The position numbers and the translations under genes are program-made. The notes below the pieces were generated by a model. The model was given only the letters and a program-made list of their open reading frames with translations, did no database searches and was not told where the DNA came from. A stretch of 64,000 bases of DNA, taken from contig CM025851.1 in the NCBI GenBank assembly GCA_003952965.2, forward strand, positions 25,074,092 through 25,138,091, read 5' to 3'. This DNA comes from Morella rubra (lineage: Eukaryota; Streptophyta; Magnoliopsida; Fagales; Myricaceae). How positions within the stretch are numbered: the first letter of the stretch is position 1; every line of letters starts with the position of its first letter. Of this stretch, positions 1 through 12,981 are shown piece after piece.

Positions 1-866
1 TGAGGAAGACGACAGAGAGAAAGAAATGAGAGAAAACAATCAATTTCATTTATTTGTCACAAAGGGCCGAAAAGAATACAAATACCATCGAGGCAGAAAA
101 AATGAGAAAAGCTAAGAATAATGAAATAATAAAGAAAACTATACAAAGGCAGCATATGATTGGTCTGTAGAAACTAGACTAAGCAAAGCTATTTTTAAGA
201 TGGTCTGGGACCATTAGACAAGGCCTGGAGCTCTTTGTGGCTGCGCAAGGTGGGAGTAAGGCAGGTGTTCTGACATACAGGTGCTGTAGGTGAGTCGGTG
301 TAGTGGTCCTGCACTGATGAGCTGGAAAGGTGGTCGGGTGATCTGGTAGTCGGTATTTCTTTGAGACATACTATAGGTTTCATCACCTACTGGGCCATGA
401 CTCATCAATATTGGCTCAGGTATTTACTTTTCAAGACATTATTGAAGCAGTAGTACTTTTTCATCTTGATTGTCCTTTTGTCTTGTGATTATATATGCAT
501 GTGTTCTATGTGAGATATAGACGTGGGCTGGTCTCTTTAATTTACCTCTAGTGTTTGTCTCTTTCTATTTGGAATAGAATTGTGTTCTCCTTCTTGTTGA
601 CAGTGAATAGCTAGGGATGTGATGGTAAACTTTATATTCCTTTGCTTTTTTCCATTTGAGCGTCATTGTCTTTTCTTTTCTTTTCTTCCAAAAAGTTTTG
701 TATTAATTTCGAATGTGCGGATGAATTTCCTTCGAGATGCATAGCCACAAAAAAGAAGATGCTGAGAAATTTCAAAAGAAATCTTAAAGAAGAAAAATAA
801 CACACCAAAAATAAATCCTCACCTTGCTGTCTAAATTGTAATTGCCACAAACTACTCAGATAATGT

Positions 867-2428
867 GGCGAAATATCGGTTGCTTTACTTTGAACTGGTA
901 ATTGCTGTTTCCTTAAACTTCGATTAGTTGCATTATTGCTGTTGTTTTGTCGTGTACTTGTTAATTAGCTTAGTCTATTGAATCTGACGGTTGATTAAGA
1001 TTTGGATGTTGCTTGATCCTTGGGTGTGATGCTCTGTTGTCGGCGTTGGGAGAATTTCGCAACAGAACTTGTTGCGGGAGGCATTAATCATAAGAACAAC
1101 AACACACAAATATTCTGACCAAATGAAACCAACTATTAATCTTGGTAGGTTTAGTAAAGAGGAGAAGACAGTCTTATTTGTCTTAAGGACAGGAGGGATT
1201 GGTAAGGGAACTCCAAATTTCTATTCTTCGACAAAGATTGAGGAATGGTGAGTATGAAAGAGAGTCTTGAACTCAAAAAGGGGCTTGAATGACTTTTTGC
1301 AAGGGAGAGACAAGAACTTTAAGGGTTTCGCCACAATGGGATATAAGGTCTTCTCAGATTCCCTCTAATGTTGTTCCTAAGGTTGGTCATGAGTTAAGCG
1401 ATCGTTGAGTTGAGTCGCATGGGTCGCCGGTTAGACTTGCTCATGTGTCTTCAAGTTGTGTGGAAAATAAGCATTTCAGTGTAAGAGTGGTAGTGGTGAT
1501 GATCATCATGATGTGTGTTCATGTGCTAGCGATGTATATTGTTCCATCTGTGGAGCAAGTGACAAGGATGAATAATATTGTAAACAGTTGGGTGATGAAC
1601 CTGTGATATTGCCCTTAGAGACAGGCACCTATCATAGAGGCGGAGATAATGCCTGGTATAGAGACACCTGTCATTGAAGCTGAGACGTTAGTGCCTAAGA
1701 AAAAGGCACCTAGTGAGAAACCACCAGAAGTAAGTCTTAAACGTTCCTAGGCCAACATTGTCAATAATTTAACGTCACAAAGACCATTGATGACAAAGCT
1801 CAAGAAATTCTCGATGTAGCTAATGCAAGATGGGTTTTTTTTTTGGATAACCGGTAAGTATATTGATTCCTCAAGTAACTGTTCAAAGATGGGCCTAGCC
1901 CAAGTAATAAGAGAAATCTATGACCTCACAAGGACGTGTATCACAATAAAAGAAGCCTATGCCCCCCACAAGGAGGTGTATCTCAAAAAGAAAGATGGTG
2001 TGTATGGTATTCCCGCTGATATTCTGCCAGGGGTATTAATAAATGGGAAAACTCAATTGTTGGCTATTTTCTTGACAAAACCCTGCCGTTTCACTTGGTG
2101 AAAGAATGAGCTTTTAAAGTTTGTTATCAAGAGATTGAAGATGTTTTTCGTTTGGATAATGGCTTTCACATTTTCAAAATGAAAAGTGCATATGCTTGTC
2201 TTGCATCACTTGATGGCGGTCAGTATCATGTGGCTGGGAAGCTTAATTATGATTGTGAGGAAATGACAACCTGACATGCTTTTATCCAAGAGTACCTTCT
2301 CTAGTATCCCAGTCTGGGTCCAGTTCTACAATGTTCCGTTGATGCTTTGGACACTTGAAGGTATGAAATTCCTTTTCTAGACGTACTTTGAGTGTTTCTT
2401 CCTTTGCTAGAATTTGTATTAAAATTCA
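867..2428 (+). mobile_element. LINE-derived ORF1-like (DUF4283) fragment inside the FRO relic (left arm)
   Basis: Decayed coding traces include a lysine-rich stretch then LKRS-stop-ANIV near 1730-1760 and SIPVWVQFYNVPLMLWTLEG at about 2310-2360. The latter matches the core of DUF4283, found at the start of ORF1 of plant non-LTR retroelements. The open segment at 1069-1251 (GRFSKEEKTVLFVLRTGGIG) may be part of the same ORF. No reverse transcriptase is seen. The boundaries are taken from where FRO homology stops and resumes. A reversed LINE-tail-like repeat sits inside it at 1835-1960. Confidence 0.55.
1835..1960 (-). repeat. Retroelement 3'-tail repeat nested in the LINE fragment (left arm)
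   Basis: The block opens with a run of T, then GGATAACCGGTAAGTATATT and GATGGGCCTAGCCCAAG. This is the reverse complement of the A-tailed end seen at 3500-3575. It is a short interspersed copy in opposite orientation to the LINE ORF. Its twin in the right arm is at about 24169-24294. Confidence 0.5.
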
Positions 2429-3412
2429 GACCCATCAGACTCAAATATTTCTCCAGTTGTAGGCCCAAATAACTAGTTATGGCTTGCTGCTATTATTTCA
2501 TCTTCATTTGTCATGTTCCTTATCTTTCTGGGGTTGGTCACTCGTTACTACATTTGCTTTTGCCCTATCGAACAAGAGGCCATGCAGACTTACAACTTCT
2601 CCTTAACCTCTCTTTGGGACATGTTTTTGATCAGCAGCTGCATTTTCTTGGCTTCTAGTGCAATCTTTCTTTGGTGCAAGAAACAATATTCCCTGCAAGG
2701 AAAGCAAATACAAAACTTGGAAGTGCCAACACCAACAATTTCACCCGGGTCTCGGTTTTGTGTTGCGGATGGGGAGCTTGAAAGCCTTCCGCAGCAGTCC
2801 CTTGTTCAAGCCACCGAGGTGCATTTTGGTGCAAGGCCTGATCTTAAGAGTAAGTCGCGACAAATAAAACCAAAATATTGAAGTAACTTAATGTATCACC
2901 TTAATGATTACTATGCTTGGAAAAGTTAAATTTGTTGTCTATTGCTACTGCAGAAATTCTTTCGGAGTGCAAAGGATCTGATGTTGGAGTCTTAGTCTGT
3001 GGCCCAAGGGAGCTGCGACATGATGTTGCCAAAATTTGTTCATCGGGTTTGGCAGAAAATCTGCACTTCGAGTCCCTGAGCTTTAACTGGTGATGCATTT
3101 GAAAAGTAGAACTGATTGTCTTTTTCTTTCCTGAGCATGGGAAAATTCAGCCTCTTTTGTGAAAGAAGTTGGGGTCTCAAGCCCTTGGCCCAAGAAGTGT
3201 CAGATGGTAGGATGCAAATATTTGTTCAACGAGTTTGGTAGACAATCTGCACCTATATACGTTGCATTGATATTACCTTTAATCACCGCCGTAGCGGCGA
3301 GAATGTCCATTGTTAGAGGAATGAAGGCGACGGATACAAATGGGAAACTGGTGGTGAAGTGGCACCTCTCTGATGAAACTGGTGGCGAACTTAGGCTTGT
3401 CTAGCTAGTTGC

Positions 3413-3575
3413 TTGCTGTTGTTTTTTTCAGTATTGTTGTGCGATGAGTTTACACACTTACGAGGGGGGTTGGGATCTATAGTCTTTTCTTTTTCTTGTT
3501 TCTATGGGCTATGCCCAACCTTTGTACAGGCACTTTGGGGATTTAATATACTTACCAGTTACCCAAAAAAAATAT
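3413..3575 (+). repeat. A-tailed LINE/SINE 3' end (left arm)
   Basis: It contains GGGCTATGCCCAACCTTTGT and TTAATATACTTACCAGTTAC, then an A run. This is the typical tail of plant non-LTR elements. The right-arm copy is at about 22554-22716. It lies just downstream of the FRO relic. Confidence 0.5.
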
Positions 3576-5439
3576 TAAGGTTTGTGTGTAAAGTTAATTT
3601 TTCATTTATAAATAAAAATGCTCTTTTTATTCATCGTGAATGCTATTAAATATTGAATGATACAATACGAATTGGGAACTATTTCAATAGGAAATTCTAC
3701 TTAAGGCTTCATTGGTGTACGTACAGTCTATGTTTTTTATTTTTGACAAAGGAATAGTTATGGTTTTAATTACGACAAAATGGTCAATAAGATCATCAAC
3801 TCGTGACAAATAAGTCCGTCAGTCTATGTTGCGCTAGTGGGTTTTTGAAAAATGCTGACAATATAGCCTCAAATTATATGTCATGCCCAATATAAATATA
3901 TAATATACATGTCTGCTCCAATTTGGACAAGAATAAATCTCGTATTTGAATTTCCTTAGCACCTTCAGTTTCTTCAGGAGCTGTTTCCACTACTTTGTTG
4001 TCCTTCTTCCCCAACGATTTTCGATATCCACGTTTCTTCGATCTGGGGCTCACTCTGATGGTGAAGTTGCCTTGATCGAGTTCTAACAATCTGCAAGATT
4101 ATTCAAGAAGATATTCATCCGCGAGCTATTTGTAACGCATCCACACAGATGATTTAACCCTCTTGAAAACACGCCGATCCATGTCTTTCCAACCCTATAT
4201 GCCTCTTTTGGGACGTACCTTTCCACCAAGCCTGTACAGCCAACACAGATCTTGGCTACACCCAACTCGCCCACAGTATTGCAAAGAGCATTTGCAATTT
4301 GCTATATTAAACTCATCTTGCTTCCGATGGATTGGATTCACATTGGTTCTCTTTACCCCAGCACGCGCGCCCGGGTGAAGGTAAGCAGAATTAGTTCTTT
4401 GTTCGAATTACATCGAGTGAGATAGATACAACAAATGAACTCTACATTATTAAATATTTCATATGTAGAGTTTCAGATAATATAAATCCTACAATAGGAT
4501 CTACGTATTGTCCATATCTCTAAAATTACACCGTGAATCTAGTCCAAAAGTCCAAACTTAAAAGCGTGATTAATGAGTCTAAAAAGTTCTATACTTGAGA
4601 ATTGATTGAACTGTCTATGTAATTACTGTTGATATTATTATTGTTTCCATCGGCATTGCTAATTAAATCTAGAATGCCAAATTGTAGTTTGTACTTCCTG
4701 TACTATCCTAAAGCTATTAGTCAAACTGTACTTGCATATATTATACCCAGAGAGGAGACGAAGGGAAAAATAAAGTGAATTGTACTTGACATCTAGAGTA
4801 GTACTATACCTAGCAATTGTGCATTCATACTATAACGAAGAATCAAACATGATCAAGAGCCATTCGTTCCATCAAAATAATGCCCATGCATTATGATTGG
4901 TTCATATCATGAGGTGATCAAAGACCTGAAATTAATGTACAATTATCATCATTTAAAAACTGATCTCTTCCTGATCATGTCATTAATTGGTACCATTCTT
5001 CTATATATCCATGTCTGCCGTTCAGGAGATTAACTCTAACCAGATTAGAAATCGTTTGGACATCACCTGAAGTGAATTTAGGTTAATTAGTGCAGTACAC
5101 CCATTTATTTTAATATTTCTGCAACCACAAGTTTTGTCTGCTACGATCAAAGATGATCAGTCTGACGCGTGTCATTCTTCTCCACAGAAGAAAATTCTGG
5201 ACACGCAGTAATATTAACAATTTCTAAAGTAGTCGCAATCTCGTAGATCTTGTAATTAGACAAACCTGATCAACAAATGGCGGCAAAAGTATGCACGAAT
5301 CCTGCCGTAAATGTATTATAAACCCAAAATGGTAATTGTTTAATACTATAGGCTACTTTATTGCAAAAGGAGTATACGGCTCCTTTTTTAGTCGGATGGA
5401 CGATCTACTCTTCCCATAAATTTCACCCGTGGAGTCACC
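3576..5439. other. Non-coding stretch upstream of the left FRO gene
   Basis: No recognisable gene. Two open segments near 3874-4089 and 4083-4274 (minus) match nothing I know and are identical in both arms. The stretch serves as the 5' flank of the FRO gene. Its mirror is 20694-22553. Confidence 0.5.
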
Positions 5440-5447
5440 TATATATA
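5440..5447 (+). promoter_or_regulatory. Candidate TATA box of the left FRO copy
   Basis: TATATATAA lies about 90 bases before the FRO start codon at 5530. That is suitable for a short 5' UTR of about 60 bases. Confidence 0.5.
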
Positions 5448-5529
5448 ACTTGTTTAGAAGGTTTGTTAGTGTATAGCAGAAAGGCGAGTTTCATTTGCCT
5501 CGAATGCGCTAACACACCAGGGGAAAAAG

Positions 5530-8500
5530 ATGAATACGAAGACAGTCTTTAGGCTTATTGTCCTTGTGGTGTTTCTTGGATGGGTCACGCTTTGGTTTCT
5601 GTTGCCAACAAAGAAATACAAAAACACTTGGACTCCTTGGCTAAATAACAGGCTCAATACAACCTATTTTGGAGGACAAGGTTCGGTTTGTTTCTTTCAC
5701 ATTCTGGTCTCTTGATTTTACATGAAACTGCTGGTCACTTGCTAGGTTAATGTTTTTCGATGGATATTTTCTTTTTCTCACACTTGCGATACACTTTACA
5801 TCAATGCGCAGGGACAAATCTTCTGCTTTTTTCTTTTCCCATGATGTTCGCAGCAGTTGTGGGCTGTGTTTATCTCCATGTTCAGAGCAAATCCAAGAAG
5901 AACGACTCCAAGAGGTCATCTTATCTGTTAAAATGTGTTCAAGAGTACTTCTGCACCATCCATTTTTCCAAATCAAACAAAATATGAATGTTTTGGAATT
6001 CGTAGGATAACAAGCATATACTGTTACTTCTTGCAGACACGTTGTTAAAAGCCATCGTTTCATGACCTTTTGGGGACGTCCTGTGTTCGTGATGGCTCCT
6101 CTGGGAATCGTTACTGCAGTGGAGCTTGCCTTTGCAGCCATGTTTGTTGTGCTCTTAATCTGGTCTCTATACAATTATCTACATGTCAGCTTCGGTAACC
6201 TCTATGTGGATAAACCGGGCGAGCAAGTTTACGTATGTTTGAAGATCTTTTCATTTGAAACATTTCAGCAGGAAATTAAAATAAAGCTTGGCTTGAAAGT
6301 AGATTGGAGGATGCATGGTTTGTAATTAGCAGCCTTGCTTCGATTTTGAGGATAATATATATAGAGCCGAATTTCACTGCAGGAAACCCGGCCCTGTTAT
6401 TTTGCTAATTCCATTTTCTAGTCATATATATGATCTTTAGGAAATAACATCTAGTCAGTTTATTTTTGTTGATCTTAAGCCAAAGGTTGAAGATGATTGA
6501 TCCGTTGGAATTTGGGCTTGTCAGGTGGCAAGCAAAGTTTCGAAGTGTGTCGCTCAGACTCGGGTATGTTGGAAACATATGTTGGGCATTTCTCTTCTTT
6601 TCCGTGACTCGAGGATCTTCACTATTGCCTTTCCTTGGGCTCTCATCAGAGTCTAGTATCAAGTATCATATCTGGCTGGGTCATCTTTCAATGGTTCTTT
6701 TTTCCGCTCATACTATAGGTTTCCTCATTCACTGGGGCATGACTCATCAAATGTCTCAGGTATTTTTCTTTTAAGACATTATATATTGAGACACTTCCTC
6801 ATCTTAATTTTCCGTGTGTGTTTTGTTGTTCATTTTTGTTGCAAGATATTATAGAGGTAGGATCACACCTTTGGCTTTTGTCTGGTTGTCTGTTTTTATT
6901 TATAGAATGGTGTTCTCTTTGTTATTAACAGTGAATATATAGGGTTGTGAATGTAAATTGACCGAGATTCATTTGCCTTCGTCTTTGTCCATCTTTTTGC
7001 ATCATTTATTTTCTTTTCATTTCATTCATAAAGTTTAAAGAATAAAAATCATGCACACACAAACTGAAAAATTATTCTACTTGACCTTTTGTGTAAATTA
7101 CTGCACATGCGAATGCCTTGTCCAAACTTCTCAGATAATTATATTTCTAAATATATCTGAGTCTGCGTGTACCCGTTTGTGTTTCTGTGTGAATGCCAGT
7201 GCCTGTGCAGAGACAAGGGGTATGTGCATGCATGTTAATTTGTTTTTTCTGAGAGTTTGTAAATGGGGCACTTTTGGAAAATGCAGACGCTTCAATGGGC
7301 CCATGATCGGGTGCCAAATGTAGCTGGGGAGATTGCAATAGTTTTTGCATGGGCAATTTGGATGACAAGCTTTTCTCGCGTTAGGCGAAAGATGTTTGAG
7401 GTTTTCTTCTATACACACCATCTCTACGCACTCTACATTTTCTTCTATCTATTGCATGTTGGTGTTGTCTACTTCTGCATGATCCTTCCTGGGATCTTTC
7501 TCTTCCTTGTCGATCGTTTCTTAAGATTCCTACAGTCGAGACGAAGATCTAGCTTGGTCTCTGCACGCCTGTTACCTTGTGACACTATCGAATTGAACTT
7601 CTGCAAGAGCCAAGGTATATATATCGCCTTGACTGGCTTAAATAACAGATTTTTGGATTTCTAATTTTCGGATCTGACTTGCGAATTTGCCTCCCAGGGT
7701 TTAATTACGGTCCTACTAGCGTCTTGTTTATAAACGTGCCAAGCATTTCAAAGCTTCAGTGGCACCCTTTTACTGTGACTTCCAATTGTAATATGGAGCC
7801 GGATAAGCTCAGCATCGTCATCAAAACCTCGGGAAGTTGGTCTCGAAAGCTCTTCCAACTACTTTCTAATTCTCCTGTGGATCACCTGAAAGTTTCTGTG
7901 GAAGGACCTTATGGTTCTACTTCATCTCCTTTTCTGAGGTCAGATTGAATTTTGAAAGACTTCGCAATGTTTATACATAGCTACTATATCACTGGGATTT
8001 TTCTGTCGACTTTGAATTCCTTTCTCATTAATCTGATCGGCCTTAATTTTTCTGGCGCTAGGCACGAGTCCTACTACTCCTTTCGGCGAGATAATTTTCC
8101 AAAGCCAAAATGGAAACTTACACGTCCCGCGAGTTCTCTTCATTTGTGCCTTCAGGAACTCGACGGATCTCGCCATGCTAGACCTCTTGCTGCCAATCTC
8201 TGTCACGACCACTGAAATCTCCAAAGTGCAGTTGCAAATAGAAGCCTATGTCACCAGAGAGATTGAGCAGCCTCCCACAGAGTCCCAAAAGCTCATACAT
8301 ACCATAAGGTTTAAGCCAGACCCATCAGACTCGCCTATTACTCCAGTCCTAGGCCCAAAACTGGTTATGGCTTGGTGCAATAATCTCATCTTCATTTGTC
8401 ATGTTCCTTATCTTTTTGGGGATCGTCACTCGTTACTACATTTACCCTAAAGAACGGGACAACAACGAGACTTACAATTTGTCCTTAACCACTCTCTGGG

Positions 8501-8996
8501 ACATTTTTTTGGTCTGTGGCTGCATTTTAGTAGCTTCTAGCGCAATCTTTCTTTGGTGCAAGAAACGAAATTCCCTGCATATCGGAAAGCAAATACAAAA
8601 CTTGGAAATGCAAACTCCAACATCTTCACCAGGGTCTTGGTTCGGTGTTGGGGATAGAGAGCTGGAAAGCCTTCCACAGCAGTCCCTTGTCCAAGCCACC
8701 AAGGTGCATTACGGTGCAAGGCCTGACCTGAAGAGTAAGTAACTATACGATCTACTTCACGAAAAAACCAAAGTATATGCATCAGCATCACCTTAATGAT
8801 TATAATTCTATATATGATTAGAAAAACTAATTATTTATATATGATTGCCACTGCAGAAATTCTCTCTGAGTGCAAAGGATCTGATATTGGAGTCTTGGTA
8901 TCTGGCCCACGGACGATGCGACATGAGGTTGCCAAAATTTGTTCATCTGGTTTGGTGGAAAATGTGCACTTCGAGGCCATGAGCTTTAACTGGTGA
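5530..8996 (+). pseudogene. FRO: FRO, left-arm copy with three deletions
   Basis: Mirror copy of the right-arm gene. Exons are 5530-5680, 5812-5914, 6037-6232, about 6493-6759, 7287-7614, 7698-7938, 8062-8734 and 8857-8996. Exons 1-6 and 8 match the intact copy. Exon 7 differs: 26 bases are missing after the codons HES near 8070, 12 bases near 8085, and 2 bases in the GPNNWLW stretch near 8359. Together these remove LVLVGGGSGT and FVSII, the NADPH-binding loop, and shift the frame. As written it cannot make an active reductase. The breaks may be genuine decay or consensus errors in this arm. Confidence 0.88.
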
Positions 8997-11786
8997 TGCA
9001 TTTGAGAAGCGATTTTCTTTTTCTTCTGAGCATTTGAAGTCTGAACCGGTTTTCGCTTGAGGTTACTGTGTATTAATGTTTATAAATATGGGAACTTTCT
9101 AATTTGTATTCATCGTGATTTGTGATGCTATTGTATAATCCTAGAGTGCGATCTGGGAAGTATTTAATGTGAAATACTAAATAACTATGTCGCATCTTCT
9201 TTATATGAAACATTCTAAACGACTATACTTTTACGAGTGAAAGAGTTTAATTTCGACCCATTCGCCTATAGATGGAAATTAATAATGAGTTAACTAATCG
9301 GTAATTACCAAAAGAATGGATCGGAGAGGAAAATATATTTATATTTAGATACAACGCATCATGCAGGTGAACATGCTCTCCATCGCTAGCTCTTGTAGTG
9401 TTGTACAGAGACAATCAGAAGTTTTTGTGTGAAATTATTTTCAGGGGTGCATGTTGTGATGGATGAGTACGCATGCATATGCAATACGTAAAAGAACTCG
9501 TTCTATAAATAGTATAATTATTCCTTTTAGTAGAGTTGGGTTGGCGTGTTAGATCCAACTTTACCATAAATCATGAGTCAAAAAAGTTATATTTTTCTTT
9601 TTCTAAGCGAAAAAAATAAAAATAAAAAGTTATTTTTTGCATTCATGAAATTAGCATAACTTAACAGTCAATTTTATCTTCCGTGGGGAGCTTCATGGGT
9701 TCTTAAGCATAAAGCCTTCTTTATCCACGCGGCTGCAGGAAAAATCGAAAATAATTTAATAGAATTATGTTCGACCAAATGAAAAGTATGCAGCTGGTGT
9801 ATATATATATATGACAGGATTTGATTCGAAGCTAGCAAGTGATTGACAGGGAGAAAGTCAGTACTAGGCCCATGTGTCCGGTATTATTCCTTGGTCTGCC
9901 AAAAAGGGACATTCAGAACAAGTATGAGTATGTATAAGGAGGTGCTGTCTGTATATGGGGTGGCACAACAGTTTTGGGCTAAGGTAACTCATACAAATTG
10001 AGGCCATTTACTTTTAAAAAAATTAAAATTAAATTTTGATATTCAAATTTAACCAATAAATCATTTTTAACTGTAATGCAATAAAAAAATTTGAAAAACA
10101 ATTTAATTCTTTTAATTTCCATTTTTGTAACTTTTTTTAAACTTCTAATTCCAAAAATAAATTCAATCCATTAATTTTTAAACTACTTTTTAAGATAGTT
10201 TCTATTTTTTAGGCCTTCTGTTAAATTCATTTTCTAACTATCGACGATTGATGCACTTCCTGCTCTTTAGAATCCTCCCCCCCCCCCCTCCTCTCCACAC
10301 CCTCTCCCAGCAATAGGAAGAGCTTCGGCCTCTCCCGCCTCCCTCCCCCTCTCTATTCCGATCTCTAATGACTGGCGTTATAAATAAACTCTCCCTTTCA
10401 GTCACTTTTTGAAGACTTTCCACAGCTAAGGTAAAGTGTAAACCTCGGCGTTTGTAGAGGCTTCTGGCGTACGCGTCCACCTTTGCAACATGATAGCATT
10501 AAAAATCAAAAGCACTCAACAGAGTGTGCTAACATCACAGTTTACAACTTCACTGGGAAGGACGCTACTACTGACTTCCCCAAATACGTTGTTTTCAAAA
10601 CACCACTTGGCATGAGATTAGCTGTTTTGACTTTAAAAATAAAATAAAAAATAAAAAAAAGAATAGGCGATAGTGTTCCACACGACACAAGCATGACTTA
10701 TGCCTGCCATTCAGCATTTCCCGCAAAACATCCTTTCACAGTCCAAGTCAACAAGACAGGCTGTAGGCGTCGAGCTCCAAAGAGGAATACCAAACTGGAT
10801 CCACATTCATTGTTACTCCTGTTAAGATAGTGCGACGGCTATGGTTAGAGCAGCTAATGACAGTCAATAACCAAGGCCATAGATCACACATTAACTCGTT
10901 AAATAACTTCACATATAGCAGATAATGGGGTATTCTCTTTATTTCCTCGTGCTCCGTCCAACATCATTAAAGGCATCTCACTCCCCGACCCACCCACCCA
11001 AGCGATCTACTGAAGAATTCTGAACATGCTATGGCAGAAATAATTCAGAGATGAAAGAACTCCCGGCTACACAACTACCGACTACCGACGGACTAAATTT
11101 TCCTGACAATACCAACTCATTGTAGTTATAGTAAATTGAAAAAGAGAAATCAAAATGTCAATTTTCAGTTGCTTCTATAAATCATAGTAGGATTTCCATT
11201 TTCAGTGTGATACTGTAGGCAAGGATAAATAGTGATTGATACTAATCTTTTTCACTTGAAAGCAAATCCATACCATTCTCGTTTGAACTAAAATCTATGA
11301 ACATAATAGAAGGGGGATTGCATAAGACAGCAGAAGGCAAAATGTAGAAGATATGCAAGAGCACAACCTATATATGCTCACAACATGTACTAATACTATT
11401 GAACATGGAATGAGCATTTCAGAAAAATTCATAATAAAAAAGACATCTATATCAGATTGTGAAGATATATCCAACTTGTTCACTTTGAAGCTATTACACA
11501 AGCATGCACCACCAACTATTAACCACTTTGTGTACTAGAAGGATGCAAGATCTCACATTACCCAAAACTTTGGTGTCAGATATATTAGTATCCCTTCTTC
11601 AGCCAAATGCTACACAACAATACAAGTCATAAAACCCAACCCATCTTAGTTTATATAACCAAGACAAATAGCAAACTTGAAGAACAATCAACACTAAGGA
11701 CTATTCAATCCAAGTTATACCTTTAAAAAAGGAGGCTTGACAATTGCTGCGATTTTCAAGTCTTGAGAGGGAGCATGCCTGCTGAC
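8997..11786. other. Non-coding stretch between FRO and the synthetase tail (left arm)
   Basis: AT-rich 3' flanks of two convergent genes. It includes a C homopolymer near 10277-10288 and an A/T-rich tract at 10010-10220. The open segment at 10238-10480 changes frame between the arms and is not supported as a gene. Confidence 0.5.
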
Positions 11787-12422
11787 TTAGTATGACTTCG
11801 CAAAAATGGCTACTTCCTCTGCAGGATTACCAGTCATCAAGCACACTTTAATCCCTTGAGGCTGTTCAAAGGGAAAACACCGAATAGTTGCCCCTGTTTC
11901 TTCTTTCACTTTCAACTCATCTTCATCACTGTCCCATTAATTGTAGCATCATGTTAGAAATGTCATTTTATGCGTGCAAGTACACTGTTCAACACACCTC
12001 TTACACAAGTCCTTAAAAGATACATATGATGAATTACCTAGCTGACCAAGGACCCCTTGCCCATTTGCCCTTGGAGATGGCTATTTTGAGTTCATCATAT
12101 GAGCTAACATCCACAATGTTACTGCAAAAGAAATCATCCTTGTCAGCGAGAATCTTCCTCTGCGTGACTGAGAGTGCATATAGGTATATCAAAGTAATAA
12201 ATGTTGGATCAACAGCATTCACCTGTCCCGAAATGAAGTTGCCCGTCTCAAAAGAGATGACTGGATCTCATCCAATTTGTCTTTCACGTAAGGCTCTAAA
12301 ATTGGAGGTTCCATAGAGATTCCAAACACTTTCCCTTGCTTTCCAGGAACATCTCTCCTAGATATGACCACACTATTACTAGCAACATCACGAGGACCGA
12401 TCTCAATCCTCAGAGGGACTCC
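11787..12422 (-). pseudogene. PRORS1: Mirror copy of the prolyl-tRNA synthetase 3' exons
   Basis: The left-arm image of 13663-14298 holds the last three exons on the minus strand, at 12223-12422, 12038-12121 and 11787-11928. It encodes the same GVPLRIEIGPRD to EEVAIFAKSY stretch as the right arm. It lacks the loop exon and everything upstream, so it cannot encode a whole synthetase. The coding parts look identical to the right copy; I saw no frame break in the three exons. Confidence 0.85.
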
Positions 12423-12981
12423 CTAAAAATCAGGATGTCATTGAGATGATTCATCGTAGCAGGATATCATCACTTCATGATTGTTTTTTCTAGGTAATCA
12501 TTGTTCTTCATTAAAAAGAAGTCATATATATCATCCAACAAACAGTCAACATCCAGCTATATTGGGGAAGCATAAAATGAATGGCCGAGGATGAATATAC
12601 ACACCTAAACGCAACAATGAAGACCCAGTACAAGAACAATTATATCTCTTGGACAATATAACAGTTGGGATAAAATAGTGGATTCAAAACATTAGGTTCC
12701 AGTCTCTTCAGATTTAAGAGGTATCAAGAGAGACATTCAATCAAAGTCTGCAGAAAGTATAGATGATGAGCAAATGGAATGGCTAACAGCTGGTGGTTTC
12801 CATAACTTAGGCCAATAGCCCTTTTTCCTTTTTGGGGGAAAGTAAAAGTTTTGTTTGTAGTTAAGGCCAAGAACTTATTACGTAGAAATTATGCTTACAT
12901 ACAAAATGACTTGGGCAGGATCAGCATGCTAGCAACCAAAAAGTTGAATTTACATTTGATGTTCAAGAGGAAGGACAAACC

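Larger units (their letters stand above)
362..3093 (+). pseudogene. FRO relic, tandem to the full FRO gene (left arm)
   Basis: The end of FRO exon 4 (HTIGFITYWAMTHQYW-like, 362-419) is followed by intron sequence homologous to intron 4 of the neighbouring FRO up to about 866. FRO sequence then resumes at about 2429 in the middle of exon 7 (SPVVGPNN, then FVMFLIFLGLVTRYY, then WCKKQ...ARPDLK to 2849). The last exon is 2954-3093 (ILSECKGSDVGVLVCGPREL to SLSFNW). Exons 5, 6 and most of 7 are replaced by LINE-derived sequence, and GPNNW has become GPNN-stop. The 5' exons lie outside the window or are lost. A tandem duplication of FRO preceded the palindrome. Confidence 0.82.
1..12981. repeat. Left arm of giant inverted repeat (palindrome)
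   Basis: Every recognisable exon and even intergenic tracts of this arm recur in reverse complement in the right arm. Matching positions add up to 26085 near the centre, 26093 around 8800-9000, 26133 from 4163 to 8062, 26129 from 195 to 3404, and 26130 at position 1. So the arms are collinear with only a few small indels. The arm starts at or before base 1 of the window, so its outer end is not seen. Divergence is very low over most of the arm and clearly higher in the outermost 200 bases. Confidence 0.97.

Noticed and set aside
1823-2101. 92-codon frame with GKYIDSS start
   Set aside because: It is translation through a reversed retroelement tail and adjacent LINE debris, not a gene.
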